Below are positions 17,925 to 27,020 of a DNA stretch of 64,000 nt, piece after piece. Numbering within the stretch: the first letter of the stretch is position 1; each line of letters opens with the position of its first letter. The stretch is from Rhodoferax potami (GTDB taxonomy: Bacteria; Pseudomonadota; Gammaproteobacteria; Burkholderiales; Burkholderiaceae_C), in NCBI RefSeq assembly GCF_032193765.1, contig NZ_JAVBIJ010000001.1, positions 1,116,001-1,180,000 of the forward strand, read 5' to 3'. A model generated the notes under the pieces. The model had not been told where the DNA came from, ran no database searches, and was given only the letters and a program-made list of their open reading frames with translations. A program made the position numbers and the translations under genes.

Positions 17925-18469
17925 CACGTGATGTCGAGGGTGTGAATGCCGTAATGGCCCGCCTTACGGTCCGCGAAATAGCAGTCCAGCGTCTCTTTGA
18001 CAGTGCGGAACGCGATTTCATCCCAAGGGATTTCGTCCTCGCGGAAGAGCTTGGCTTCTATGGTTTCGGTTCCCGGCTCAAATTGATCGCTGGTTAGCCG
18101 GGCCCGGTAAAACAAGTGCACTTGCCCCACGCGCGCCACGTTGAGCAGGCTGAAAAGGCCTTCGAGTTCAAATTGGGCGCCTGCTTCTTCTACGGTTTCG
18201 CGGGCAGCACCTTCCGCGGTAGTCTCGTTGAGCTCCATAAAACCGGCTGGCAATGTCCATTTGCCAAAGCGTGGCTCGATGTTGCGTTTGCACAGCAACA
18301 CTTGATCGCCCCAATACGGGACGGTGCCCACCACGTTGAGGGGGTTTTCGTAGTGGATGGTGTGGCAGGCAGGGCACACCGCACGAGGCTTGGTGTCGCC
18401 GTCATCCGGCACGCGGTAGACCACTGCGGTACCGCATTCTTTGCAATGTTTGAGGGGAGCGCGCTGCAT
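17924..18469 (-). CDS. Nudix hydrolase with zinc-ribbon-like N-terminus
   Basis: 181 residues from ATG 18469. A CxxC...CxxC pair (KHCKECGTA and AVCPACHT) forms a zinc ribbon, as in NudC-like and related Nudix proteins. The Nudix box reads GFMELNETTAEGAARETVEEAG (given here as its start GFMELNETTAEG and end ARETVEEAG), with the REXXEE metal-binding core intact. It should hydrolyse a nucleoside diphosphate derivative; the exact substrate (NADH, ADP-ribose, FAD or other) is not clear. An in-frame start 34 codons upstream is rejected because conservation begins at MQRAPLKHC and CAGGG precedes it. Confidence 0.88.
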   Translation of the reverse strand: MQRAPLKHCKECGTAVVYRVPDDGDTKPRAVCPACHTIHYENPLNVVGTVPYWGDQVLLCKRNIEPRFGKWTLPAGFMELNETTAEGAARETVEEAGAQFELEGLFSLLNVARVGQVHLFYRARLTSDQFEPGTETIEAKLFREDEIPWDEIAFRTVKETLDCYFADRKAGHYGIHTLDIT

Positions 18470-18621
18470 GAAACCCTGGTGGAAGTGACGTTGAGTCGGG
18501 ATAAACAGTGCTTCACTGTAATGCAAGTGTCGCAAGCTTGCATTGCACTGATTGAATCGAATAACACACAAATAACAATTTGAGATATGATTGTGGCCGA
18601 CTCAGCATATCTGTTGAGTTT

Positions 18622-18710
18622 TTTGGGCAAACCGGTCGAAAGGTCGGGACGCAAAGCCACCGGGCTGTCGCACTTTTTCAGAGTGCCATGCCAGCGGGGT
18701 TGCCGGTTCA
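18622..18710 (+). ncRNA. Cyclic di-GMP-I (GEMM) riboswitch aptamer
   Basis: The conserved core is present in order: GGGCAAACC (18625-18633), CGAAAGGTCGGGACGCAAAG and CCACCGGGC, a variable GCACT...AGTGC hairpin, then GCCAGCGGGGTTGCCGG. The GGGCAAACC, GGGACGCAAAGCC and AGCGGGGTTgCCGG blocks match the Vibrio cholerae Vc2 aptamer as I remember it. It lies 71 bases before the start of the subtilisin-like protease. Downstream, CCTTGT (18750-18755) can pair with ACAAGG (18766-18771) and hide the AAGGA ribosome binding site, a plausible translational expression platform. Confidence 0.9.
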
Positions 18711-18780
18711 TGGGGCTGTTTGCCAGCGCCCGTGATTGGATTGCGTAGCCCTTGTGTATTTGTTAACAAGGAATCGCACC

Positions 18781-21084
18781 ATGTTTCAGCCTTCCCCCCT
18801 TTTTGCGGCATTGATCACTGCCTTTGCCTCCGGAGCCTATGCCCAAGTTCTGGAAGTGCATGAAGACGCTGATAGCGGCTGGGAGGCCCTTGCGGCTGCT
18901 GCAGCACCCAAGCTGAGCGCATCTACCTTGGCGAAGGCAGCGCCCACGGCGGCAGAAGCCCGTGCGCGCAGTTACCAGACCTTCTTGAATCAAGTCAACA
19001 AGCCCTATGCCAATCAGCTGGGTAGCGGCAATGGCAGCGGTGTCGTTGTCGGGGTTGTGGACTCCGGGGTGCAAGTCAGCCACCCTGAGTTGCGCGGTCA
19101 AGTGATTGCGACTTACAACGCCTTCAATGGCGGCACCGATGTCACCGACCAAATGGGCCACGGCACCCACGTGAGTGGCTTGGTCGCAGGAAGTCTGGCG
19201 AACGGGTCTCTGCTCGAGGGCGTTGCGCCCGGTGCGAAGCTGGTAGTCGCCAAGGTGTTCACCACCGGTGGTTCTGACAGCCTCACGATCGGCCGGGGTA
19301 TTGACTGGGCGGTGAATGTACAAAAGGCGCCCATCGTCACGCTCAGTCTGGGCAGTAACGCTGCGGCCATGCAGTCCAACATCCAAAACGCTGTCAACAA
19401 GGAGGTTCTGATCACGGCCGCTTTGGGCAATGACGGACGCGCCAGCGGCAGCTGGCCTGCCGCTTACGCCAAGCAAACGTGGGCAAAGGGGCAAATCATC
19501 GCGGTGGGCGCACTCGACGCCAACAACAAGCGCGCCAGCTTCAGCAATTACGACGCCACCTTGGCCAACTGGACTGTGTTTGCGCCCGGGGTCAACATCG
19601 CCTCCAGCTACTCCACACCTGCCATGCCCGGCAGCTACGTCTATATGTCGGGCACCTCCATGGCAACGCCGATTGTGGCGGGCCAAGCGGCATTGATCAA
19701 AAGTAACTGGAACTTCCTGCCTGCCACAGACATTGCGCAAATCATCTTTCAATCCGCCACCCGTTTGTGCAGCGATAACGTGGCCGCCTCTGTCTGCCTC
19801 TCTCGCAACAAGGCGGACGCTGTGTACGGGTGGGGCTTGGTGAACGTCGGTGCTTCTTTGCAGCCTATTGGCGGTCTTAACTTGGGTACCAAAACAGGCG
19901 CAGTGATTAGCTTTGCGGGCGCCAGCCTCGCCACGCCCAAAAGCGGGCTCGCCACAGGGCTCAAAACGGTCAATACCCTGGCAGTCGACAAGTTCAACCG
20001 GGCCTTTCAGGTCAATGTGGGCGCCAGTGTGAGCAGCACGTCGACAGCGACATCCGCTTTGCCCATCAGCAAGACCACGACCACAACGACCACCGGCGCC
20101 AAATTCAGCGCGGAGTACACCGCCTTGGTAACCGAGCAAACCATGCTGGGTTTGGCGGCAGAGCAGACGCCCCTGACCTTGGCCCGCATGAGCTTCTCCA
20201 GCCCGTCAAATGCGGGCTTTGCCTGGGGCGTTGGTACCGGTGGCAGCAGCGATGCATTTTTCGGCCTGCAGGCCACGGGCAGCGCGCCTTTGAGCCTGGC
20301 CGACGAGGCGAGCCGCTTCAATGCGCCGTATTTCAGCCTGGCGCAGAACGCCACCCATGCCGGCACTTCGTGGAAGCTTGCTAGCGGCGATGTTTTGCGC
20401 ATGGGCTCCGTGGTGCAAGGCAATCCCTTGAACAGCTCGCCGTGGCAATCGGCACCTTTTGCGGACACGCAGCGCTCCGTCGCGGTGTTGGAGTACCAAA
20501 GCCGCTGGGGTGATGCGACTACCGTCATCTCCGCGGGTCAGCTCCTCGAAAACAACTCCCTGCTGGGCGCCAGCGGCACCGAGGCCTGGGCCATGGAAGG
20601 CAAAGCCAGCACACGCTTTGTCACCTTGGCAGCCTCCAAGCCGGTCGCAGCCAATGTGTCTGCCTCGGCCATGTTGACCTTGGGGCAGGCCGATGCCTTC
20701 CGCAATGAAAGTGCGTCACTGATCGACGGAACCAGCGCGGTGCGGCAAATGGCCTGGAGTTTGGGTTTGGCGCGTGAGAGCTTGTGGCGCACCGGCGACA
20801 AGCTGGGTTTCAGCGTTTCCATGCCTTTGCGCACCATGTCCGGCGAGATGCAGCTCACCACCGCCGTAGAGCAAAGCCAGGAAGACGGCAGCCTGCGTTA
20901 CGCCCAGCAGACCCTGAACCTGGCGCCGAGCGGCATGCAAAAGGATGTGGCGCTCTCGTACCAAAGCCCCAAGGTGTGGGGCGGCACCGTCGCCGCTCAA
21001 GCCCTGCTGAAGCTCGAGCCCGGCCATGAAGCAAACGCCGAACCCCAGCTGGGACTCGGCGTGCGCTACCAGCGCAAGTTCTGA
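18781..21084 (+). CDS. Secreted subtilisin-like (S8) serine protease, probable autotransporter
   Basis: 767 residues from ATG 18781 (AAGGA eight bases upstream). A signal peptide ends near ASGAYAQ (residue 22). The peptidase domain shows the triad Asp94 (VVDSGVQVS), His127 (GHGTHVSG) and Ser293 (GTSMATP). The C-terminal 350 residues are Ser/Thr/Gly-rich with alternating hydrophobics and end GVRYQRKF; a terminal phenylalanine is the usual mark of an outer-membrane beta-barrel, so this may be a type V (autotransporter) protease. No standard barrel domain is obvious to me by eye. Control by the preceding c-di-GMP riboswitch links it to the biofilm/motility switch. Confidence 0.88.
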   Translation: MFQPSPLFAALITAFASGAYAQVLEVHEDADSGWEALAAAAAPKLSASTLAKAAPTAAEARARSYQTFLNQVNKPYANQLGSGNGSGVVVGVVDSGVQVSHPELRGQVIATYNAFNGGTDVTDQMGHGTHVSGLVAGSLANGSLLEGVAPGAKLVVAKVFTTGGSDSLTIGRGIDWAVNVQKAPIVTLSLGSNAAAMQSNIQNAVNKEVLITAALGNDGRASGSWPAAYAKQTWAKGQIIAVGALDANNKRASFSNYDATLANWTVFAPGVNIASSYSTPAMPGSYVYMSGTSMATPIVAGQAALIKSNWNFLPATDIAQIIFQSATRLCSDNVAASVCLSRNKADAVYGWGLVNVGASLQPIGGLNLGTKTGAVISFAGASLATPKSGLATGLKTVNTLAVDKFNRAFQVNVGASVSSTSTATSALPISKTTTTTTTGAKFSAEYTALVTEQTMLGLAAEQTPLTLARMSFSSPSNAGFAWGVGTGGSSDAFFGLQATGSAPLSLADEASRFNAPYFSLAQNATHAGTSWKLASGDVLRMGSVVQGNPLNSSPWQSAPFADTQRSVAVLEYQSRWGDATTVISAGQLLENNSLLGASGTEAWAMEGKASTRFVTLAASKPVAANVSASAMLTLGQADAFRNESASLIDGTSAVRQMAWSLGLARESLWRTGDKLGFSVSMPLRTMSGEMQLTTAVEQSQEDGSLRYAQQTLNLAPSGMQKDVALSYQSPKVWGGTVAAQALLKLEPGHEANAEPQLGLGVRYQRKF

Positions 21085-21091
21085 AAACGGT

Positions 21092-21787
21092 TCAGACCAC
21101 CCGCACGGTCAAGGGCTCCAGCCCTTCGACCGTGGCGTAGAGCACATCACCGCGCACCACCGCGCCCACACCCTCGGGGGTGCCGGTAAAGATCAGGTCG
21201 CCGGGCTGCAGGGTCCACGCGGCCGACAGCTGTTCAATGGTTTCAGCAATGTTCCAGATCAGCTTGGCCACGCTGCTGCGTTGGCGGCCCAAAGCGTTGA
21301 CGGTCAGTGCAATGTCGGCTGCCTCCACCCCCGGCACTTGTGCAGCAGGGGTGATCGGGCCGATGGGTGCCGAGTGCTCAAAGCCCTTGCCGATGCACCA
21401 GGGGCGACCTTGCTTTTTCATGTCGTTCTGGAGGTCTCGGCGGGTCATGTCCAAGCCCACGGCGTAGCCGTAAATATGGCGATGCGCGTCCTCTGCACGG
21501 ATGTTGCTGCCTCCTGTACCGATGGCCACCACCAGCTCCACCTCATGGTGCAGGTTGGAGGTGAGGGTGGGGTAGGGCATGTCGACCGCTTGTCCGGCAT
21601 CCGCCGCAAGCACGGCGTCTGCGGGCTTCATGAAAAAGAAAGGCGGCTCCCGACCGCTGTGCCCCATTTCTTTGGCATGTTCCTCGTAGTTACGGCCCAC
21701 GCAGTAGATGCGGTGCACCGCAAAGCGGCCGGCCGCTCCGGTCACCGCAATGCTGGGTACGGCAGGTGGTGGCAATACAAAACTCAT
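21092..21787 (-). CDS. Fumarylacetoacetate hydrolase (FAH) family protein
   Basis: 231 residues. The FAH fold motifs are YCVGRNYEEHAKEMG, FFFMKPADAV, the metal-binding Glu pair in HHEVELVVAIG, Asp in YAVGLDMTRRDLQ, and the C-terminal PGDLIFTGTPEGVG. Its short length fits acylpyruvase/FAHD1- or YcgM-like enzymes rather than full-size fumarylacetoacetase. It probably cleaves a C-C bond in, or decarboxylates, a 2-oxo acid. AGGAG precedes ATG 21787. It sits convergent to the protease and 39 bases downstream of the ABM-domain gene on the same strand; maiA, encoding another tyrosine/aromatic-pathway-type enzyme, is nearby on the other strand. Confidence 0.88.
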   Translation of the reverse strand: MSFVLPPPAVPSIAVTGAAGRFAVHRIYCVGRNYEEHAKEMGHSGREPPFFFMKPADAVLAADAGQAVDMPYPTLTSNLHHEVELVVAIGTGGSNIRAEDAHRHIYGYAVGLDMTRRDLQNDMKKQGRPWCIGKGFEHSAPIGPITPAAQVPGVEAADIALTVNALGRQRSSVAKLIWNIAETIEQLSAAWTLQPGDLIFTGTPEGVGAVVRGDVLYATVEGLEPLTVRVV

Positions 21788-21826
21788 CAGCAACTCCTGT
21801 AGATCAGCGTTGGGCTGGTTCGGTGA

Positions 21827-22129
21827 TCAGGCGGACTTCACCACCAGGTCAAAGTGTTCCACCACCGGTGGTTGTGCAAAAAACGGGCCGACGATCCCAC
21901 GCCACTGGGTAAACAGTTCACTTTCGCGAAAGCCCACCGTGTGGTCTTCCAGGGTGTCCCAAAAAATTTGCAGCACATAGCGCTCCGGGCTCTCGATGCC
22001 CTTGTTGACTTTGTAGCCCTGGCAACCCTTAGCTTTGCTGATCACGTCGCGCAAACCGCGGGCAATGGCTTCGTCAAAAGCGGCGTTCTGGCCGGGGTGA
22101 ATGCGGATGTCTGCAAGCTCAAGAATCAT
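21827..22129 (-). CDS. Antibiotic biosynthesis monooxygenase (ABM) domain protein
   Basis: 100 residues, a single ferredoxin-like ABM domain: MILELADIRIHPGQNAAF at the start, GCQGYKVNKGIESPERYVLQ in the centre, and FWDTLEDHTVGFRESELF. Such small dimers include monooxygenases and many uncharacterised proteins. It is followed at 39 bases by the FAH-family gene on the same strand, so a shared catabolic step is possible but unproven. Confidence 0.85.
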   Translation of the reverse strand: MILELADIRIHPGQNAAFDEAIARGLRDVISKAKGCQGYKVNKGIESPERYVLQIFWDTLEDHTVGFRESELFTQWRGIVGPFFAQPPVVEHFDLVVKSA

Positions 22130-22191
22130 GGGGTCTCCAAAAAAATCGGGGTAAGCGGGAATAGTAACGGCATCGGTTTATGCTCGCCGGC

Positions 22192-22860
22192 ATGAAGTTG
22201 TACAGCTATTTCCGCTCGTCCGCCGCCTTCCGGGTGCGCATCGCTCTGGGCCTCAAGGGCCTGCCCTTTGACTACGCAGCGGTCCACCTCGCCCACGGTG
22301 AACAGCTCCGCCCCGATTACCGCGCCACCCATGCTGATGGCTTGGTTCCGGTGTTGGACGACGGGGGCGAGCTGCTGACCCAGTCGCTGGCCATTATGGA
22401 GTACCTGGACGAGACACATCCGGCGCCCGCCTTGTTGCCGGCAAGTCCGCTTGCCAAAGCCAAAGTGCGGGCGCTGGCGCTGGCGATTGCGTGTGAAATC
22501 CATCCCTTGAACAATTTGCGCGTGCTCAGGTTTTTGAAAGACGACATGGGGCTTGCCGATTCCGCCAAAGATCAGTGGTACCACCACTGGACGCGGCAGG
22601 GCCTTGACAGTTTTGAAGAGCAGCTGCTTCGTCTGGACACCTGGCAGCGTGAACATGGGCGCTCCGCACCCGCCATTTTTTGCTTCGGCGACACGCCCAC
22701 ATTGGCTGATTGCTGTCTGGTCCCCTTGATCTTCAATGCCCGCCGCTTTGGGGTGTCGCTGGACGGCTTGCCCCGCACCATGGCAGCTTTTGATGCCTGT
22801 ATGGCACTGCCTGCCTTTCAAGCAGCCAGACCGGAGGCGTGCCCTGATGCCCCGCAGTAA
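22192..22860 (+). CDS. maiA: Maleylacetoacetate isomerase (zeta-class glutathione S-transferase)
   Basis: 222 residues. The zeta-GST active-site motif is MKLYSYFRSSAAFRVRIAL, with the catalytic serines near residues 8-9. The N-terminal thioredoxin fold continues to LTQSLAIMEYLDE, then an all-helical domain with FCFGDTPTLADCCLVP. It converts maleylacetoacetate, or maleylpyruvate, to the fumaryl form using glutathione. ATG 22192 is used because the family starts with MKLYSYFRSS. Its 3' end overlaps pgeF by 14 bases. Confidence 0.92.
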   Translation: MKLYSYFRSSAAFRVRIALGLKGLPFDYAAVHLAHGEQLRPDYRATHADGLVPVLDDGGELLTQSLAIMEYLDETHPAPALLPASPLAKAKVRALALAIACEIHPLNNLRVLRFLKDDMGLADSAKDQWYHHWTRQGLDSFEEQLLRLDTWQREHGRSAPAIFCFGDTPTLADCCLVPLIFNARRFGVSLDGLPRTMAAFDACMALPAFQAARPEACPDAPQ

Positions 22861-23659
22861 CACCCCCACGCAGGAAGGGCTTGCGCCCGACTGGCTGATT
22901 CCCGATTGGCCGGTCCCCGCGCAGGTGCGGGCCCTGTGCACCACGCGCCAAGGTGGCGTGTCGCAAGGGCCGTATGCCGGCTTGAATCTGGGCCTGCATG
23001 TGGCAGACGATGCCGCTCACGTGGCCATCAACCGGCAGCGCCTCGCCGCAGGTCTTGGCAGCAGGCCGGTATTTTTGAACCAGGTACACGGTACCGCCTG
23101 TGTGGCGATTAATGCCTCCACGCCCGATGGCACCGAGGCCGACGCCTGCACTACGGCCCAGCCCGGTGCGGTGTGCACCGTCATGGTGGCAGATTGCCTG
23201 CCGGTGCTGATTGCTGCCAGTGATGGAAGTCGGGTAGCCGCAGCACACGCGGGCTGGCGTGGCTTGCTAGGGCAGGGCGGTAAAGGCGTGCTGGAGGAGA
23301 CTTTAGAGTCATTTGGGCCTCTAGCCCACGTAAATGCTGCGGGGGATGCTCCTGAAGTGATAGCGTGGCTAGGCCCTTGCATCGGTCCATCGGCTTTTGA
23401 AGTCGGTGACGAGGTGCGCGCGGCTTTTGTGGAGGCGCACCCGGATACCGCTGCGTTTTTTGCCCCCCACACGGCTGGCAAGTGGTGGGCCGATTTGCCG
23501 GGGCTTGCGGGCTACCGCTTACACGCGGCCGGGGTACGGCAGATTTTTGGCAATGACGGCAGCACCGCGTGGTGCACCGTCAACAACCCTTCACGGTTTT
23601 TCAGCCACCGGCGCGACCGGGTCAGCGGCCGCTTCGCGGCTTGCATCTGGCTGGAGTGA
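22847..23659 (+). CDS. pgeF: Peptidoglycan editing factor / multi-copper-type purine nucleoside phosphorylase family (PgeF, YfiH)
   Basis: 270 residues. Family motifs are TTRQGGVSQGPYAGLNLG, NQVHGT, VMVADCLPVLIA, AAHAGWRGL and LGPCIGPSAFEVGDEV, and the two conserved His and a Cys of the active site are all visible. Members are linked to removal of wrongly incorporated L-Ser from muropeptides (YfiH/PgeF) and to purine-nucleoside phosphorylase/laccase activity (LACC1 relatives). GGAGG at 22832-22836 precedes the ATG, which lies inside maiA. The C-terminus overlaps the convergent small membrane-protein gene by 69 bases. Confidence 0.92.
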   Translation: MPRSNTPTQEGLAPDWLIPDWPVPAQVRALCTTRQGGVSQGPYAGLNLGLHVADDAAHVAINRQRLAAGLGSRPVFLNQVHGTACVAINASTPDGTEADACTTAQPGAVCTVMVADCLPVLIAASDGSRVAAAHAGWRGLLGQGGKGVLEETLESFGPLAHVNAAGDAPEVIAWLGPCIGPSAFEVGDEVRAAFVEAHPDTAAFFAPHTAGKWWADLPGLAGYRLHAAGVRQIFGNDGSTAWCTVNNPSRFFSHRRDRVSGRFAACIWLE

Positions 23660-23902
23660 CGGGCTGTCTCCGGCAGCGGCCTGGTGGGCTGCGATGGCCG
23701 CGTTGCGCTCCGCCAGCTCTTGGGCCCGCAAGGCCCGCTTGCGGGCGGGCGTGCCCATGAAATACATCATCAAGGCGACGGGCAACACGCCGTACAGCAC
23801 AAAGGTGAAGATCGCACCCAGCACCGAACCGTTAGTGTTGGTGGCCTCGGCAACGCTCATCATGAGCGCCACGTAAATCCAAGCGATGGGGACGATGTAC
23901 AT
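23591..23902 (-). CDS. Small hypothetical membrane protein
   Basis: 103 residues. Two hydrophobic helices (IVPIAWIYVALMMSVA and AIFTFVLYGVLPVALMMYFMG) are followed by a basic stretch (TPARKRALRAQ) and a long Ala/Pro-rich cytoplasmic tail. I do not recognise a family with a known job. The end overlaps pgeF by 69 bases tail to tail, where the tail is of low complexity, so the true C-terminus is uncertain only if there is a frameshift. It runs divergently from phaC. Confidence 0.6.
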   Translation of the reverse strand: MYIVPIAWIYVALMMSVAEATNTNGSVLGAIFTFVLYGVLPVALMMYFMGTPARKRALRAQELAERNAAIAAHQAAAGDSPSLQPDASREAAADPVAPVAEKP

Positions 23903-23997
23903 AAGGGTTTCGGAGGGTGCGATGTGTCAGGATATCGCAGCTTAAGACTGCCATACTTGCACGTTAGACTAGACCCACTAATTTTGAAGGTGATGGC

Positions 23998-25722
23998 GTG
24001 ACGCAACCCTCCTCTGACTTTATGGCCCAAGCGGCCGAGCAGTTCCAACAGGCATTGGCCCAAAGCTTTGCCAAAGCGCTGGAGTCCTTCAAAGGGCTGG
24101 ACGCAGGTGTCGCCGGGGCAGGGTTTCCGGCCATGGGCGAGGCGGTGCCGGACATCAAGTTTTCTCAGGACCGTTTGCAAGCCTTGCAAAAGTCCTACGT
24201 GGAAGAGGCCATCAAGCTCTTCAGCCAGGGCATGGGCCACACGCCGCCCCTGCCGGACCGCCGGTTTGCGGCACCCGCATGGGGTGACAACCCTGTGGCG
24301 GCCTATGCTGCTGCGGCTTATCTCCTCAATGCCCGCACCATGATGGGCTTGGCCGAGGCGGTCGAGACAGACAGCAAAACCAAAAATCGCATCCGCTTCG
24401 CGGTAGAGCAGTGGATGGCCGCCGCTTCCCCGAGCAACTATTTGGCGTTCAATGCCGAGGCCCAGAAAAAAGCCATTGAAACCAAGGGCGAGAGCATTGC
24501 CAAGGGCGTCAAAAACCTGGTGCACGACTTGCAGCAAGGCCATGTCTCGATGACCGACGAGAGTCTGTTTGAAGTGGGCAAAAACGTGGCGACCACCGAA
24601 GGTGCGGTAGTGTTCGAAAACGAGCTGTTCCAGCTTATAGAATACAAACCGCTCACCGCCAAGGTTTATGAAAAGCCGTTCCTGCTGGTGCCGCCTTGCA
24701 TCAACAAGTTTTACATCCTCGACTTGCAGCCGGATAACTCGCTGATCCGCTACGCGGTGGAGCAAGGCCACCGCACCTTTGTGGTGAGCTGGCGCAATCC
24801 TGATGAAACCTTGGCCAACAAGACCTGGGACGACTACATCGAGCACGCGGTGATCCGCGCGATTGGCGTGACCCGCGATATCAGCGGCTGGCCCACCATC
24901 AATGCGCTGGGCTTTTGCGTCGGGGGCACCATGCTGGGTACCGCGCTCGGCGTGTTGGCTGCACGGGGCGAAAAGCCGGTGGACAGCGCGACTTTCCTCA
25001 CCACCTTCCTCGATTTTTCAGACACCGGGATTCTCGATGTGTTCATCGACGAGGCCATGGTCAAGTTCCGCGAGGCAGAGCTAGGCAAGGGCGGCCTGAT
25101 GAAGGGCCAAGACTTGGCCAGCACCTTCAGTTTCCTGCGCCCGAACGACCTGGTGTGGAACTACGTGGTAGGCAACTACCTCAAGGGCGAGACACCTCCG
25201 CCCTTTGATTTGTTGTACTGGAACAGCGACAGCACCAATCTGCCCGGCCCGTATTACGCCTGGTACCTGCGCAATACCTACCTGGAAAACAACCTCAAGA
25301 AGCCGGGCAAGCTCACCGTGTGCGGCGAAAAGCTTGATTTGAGCGCACTCGATATTCCGGTCTACATCTACGGCTCGCGTGAAGACCATATCGTGCCAAT
25401 CGGCGGTGCGTATGCGTCCACCCAGCTGCTACCGGGCAAAAAACGCTTTGTGCAAGGCGCGTCCGGTCACATTGCGGGTGTGATCAATCCACCCTCCAAA
25501 AACAAACGCAGCCACTGGATCCGCGCCGACGGCAAGTTGCCCAAAACGCATGCGCAGTGGCTGGAAGGGGCGACCGAGCATGCAGGTAGCTGGTGGACTG
25601 ACTGGTCCCACTGGCTCAAAAGCCATGCTGGCAAGCAAATTGCTGCCCCCAAGACATATGGCAAAGGGAAGTACAAGGCCATAGAGGCGGCTCCAGGGCG
25701 CTATGTACAGGCGAAGGCCTGA
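23998..25722 (+). CDS. phaC: Class I poly(3-hydroxyalkanoate) synthase
   Basis: 574 residues, usual for class I synthases. The lipase-box-like nucleophile site is GFCVGGT with Cys307. The catalytic Asp is in YIYGSREDHIVPIGGAY and the catalytic His in QGASGHIAGVINPP. It polymerises (R)-3-hydroxybutyryl-CoA into PHB granules. The start is GTG 23998 preceded by AAGGTGAT; the ATG at 23992 runs into a stop after one codon. phaA and phaB follow on the same strand, giving the full set from acetyl-CoA to polymer. Confidence 0.96.
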   Translation: MTQPSSDFMAQAAEQFQQALAQSFAKALESFKGLDAGVAGAGFPAMGEAVPDIKFSQDRLQALQKSYVEEAIKLFSQGMGHTPPLPDRRFAAPAWGDNPVAAYAAAAYLLNARTMMGLAEAVETDSKTKNRIRFAVEQWMAAASPSNYLAFNAEAQKKAIETKGESIAKGVKNLVHDLQQGHVSMTDESLFEVGKNVATTEGAVVFENELFQLIEYKPLTAKVYEKPFLLVPPCINKFYILDLQPDNSLIRYAVEQGHRTFVVSWRNPDETLANKTWDDYIEHAVIRAIGVTRDISGWPTINALGFCVGGTMLGTALGVLAARGEKPVDSATFLTTFLDFSDTGILDVFIDEAMVKFREAELGKGGLMKGQDLASTFSFLRPNDLVWNYVVGNYLKGETPPPFDLLYWNSDSTNLPGPYYAWYLRNTYLENNLKKPGKLTVCGEKLDLSALDIPVYIYGSREDHIVPIGGAYASTQLLPGKKRFVQGASGHIAGVINPPSKNKRSHWIRADGKLPKTHAQWLEGATEHAGSWWTDWSHWLKSHAGKQIAAPKTYGKGKYKAIEAAPGRYVQAKA

Positions 25723-25752
25723 GTTTTCGATTTATCAAGAAGGAGACACCTG

Positions 25753-26931
25753 ATGGAAGATATCGTGATCGTTGCTGCAGCCCGAACTGCAGTTGGAAAG
25801 TTTGGTGGCTCTTTGGCCAAAGTGCCCGCGACCGAGTTGGGAAGCATTGTGATCAAGAGCCTGCTCGAGCGCAGCGGGCTGCCGGTGGACGCAGTGGGCG
25901 AGGTCATCCTCGGCCAAGTGCTGGCTGCTGGCGTAGGCCAGAACCCTGCGCGCCAGGCCGGTATCAAGTCCGGTTTGGCTAAAGAAACTCCCGCTCTCAC
26001 CATCAACGCCGTCTGCGGCTCCGGCCTGAAGGCCGTGATGCTGGCCGCTCAGGCTGTGGCTTGGGGCGACAGCGAAATCGTGATTGCCGGTGGCCAGGAA
26101 AACATGAGCGCATCCCCCCACGTGCTGCTGGGCAGCCGTGACGGCCAGCGCATGGGCGAGTGGAAAATGGCCGACACCATGATCACCGATGGCCTGTGGG
26201 ACGTGTACAACCAATACCACATGGGCATCACCGCTGAAAACGTGGCCAAGGCCAACGACATCACCCGCGACATGCAAGACGCTTTGGCGCTCGGCAGCCA
26301 GCAGAAAGCTGCTGCGGCACAAGACGCGGGTAAATTCAAGTCCGAAATCGTGCCGGTGGTGATTCCCCAGCGCAAGGGCGACCCCGTGGTGTTTGACGCT
26401 GACGAATTCATTAACAAGAAAACCAATGCCGAAGCGTTGGCCGGTCTGCGCCCCGCATTCGACAAGGCTGGCAGCGTCACCGCGGGCAATGCCTCCGGTA
26501 TCAATGACGGCGCTGCTGGCGTGATGGTCATGACCGCCAAGAAGGCTGCGGCTCTGGGCCTGACACCTTTGGCGCGTATTGCCAGCTTCGGCACCACCGG
26601 TCTGGATCCTGCCTTGATGGGCTTAGGCCCGGTGTCTGCGACCCAGCGCGCGCTGGCGCGCGCCGGCTGGAAGGCCGCTGACGTTGATTTGTTTGAGTTG
26701 AACGAAGCGTTCGCCGCACAAGCCTGCGCGGTGAACAAGCTGCTCGATATCGATCCTGCCAAGGTCAACGTGAACGGTGGCGCCATCGCCATCGGCCACC
26801 CCATCGGCGCGTCCGGCGCCCGTATCTTGGTGACTCTGTTGCACGAAATGCAGCGTAGCGGCGCCAAGAAGGGGGTTGCGTCCCTGTGTATCGGCGGCGG
26901 CATGGGCGTAGCCCTGGCCGTTGAGCGTTGA
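25753..26931 (+). CDS. phaA: Acetyl-CoA acetyltransferase (beta-ketothiolase)
   Basis: 392 residues, thiolase fold. The acyl-accepting cysteine is Cys88 in NAVCGSGLKAVM. The second-half signatures are NVNGGAIAIGHPIGASGARI with its catalytic His, and CIGGGMGVA with Cys near residue 380. It condenses two acetyl-CoA molecules to acetoacetyl-CoA for PHB synthesis. AAGGAG precedes ATG 25753. It lies between phaC and phaB, 30 bases after phaC. Confidence 0.95.
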   Translation: MEDIVIVAAARTAVGKFGGSLAKVPATELGSIVIKSLLERSGLPVDAVGEVILGQVLAAGVGQNPARQAGIKSGLAKETPALTINAVCGSGLKAVMLAAQAVAWGDSEIVIAGGQENMSASPHVLLGSRDGQRMGEWKMADTMITDGLWDVYNQYHMGITAENVAKANDITRDMQDALALGSQQKAAAAQDAGKFKSEIVPVVIPQRKGDPVVFDADEFINKKTNAEALAGLRPAFDKAGSVTAGNASGINDGAAGVMVMTAKKAAALGLTPLARIASFGTTGLDPALMGLGPVSATQRALARAGWKAADVDLFELNEAFAAQACAVNKLLDIDPAKVNVNGGAIAIGHPIGASGARILVTLLHEMQRSGAKKGVASLCIGGGMGVALAVER

Positions 26932-26940
26932 TTTGAAGTG

Positions 26941-27000
26941 TTTTTGGCTACTCGCGCTCAGAGGATAAGCGCTGGTAGCTATAAATTGAATAGCAAACTG
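26941..27000 (-). repeat. Dispersed GCTAT/ATAGC repeat between phaA and phaB
   Basis: The minus strand reads TTTGCTATTCAATTTATAGC then TACCAGCGCTTATCC and GAGCGCGAGTAGCC. It is the same module as at 15856-15917, in opposite orientation, within the phaA-phaB spacer. Confidence 0.55.
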
Positions 27001-27020
27001 ATTTAAAAAGAGGAAACAAA

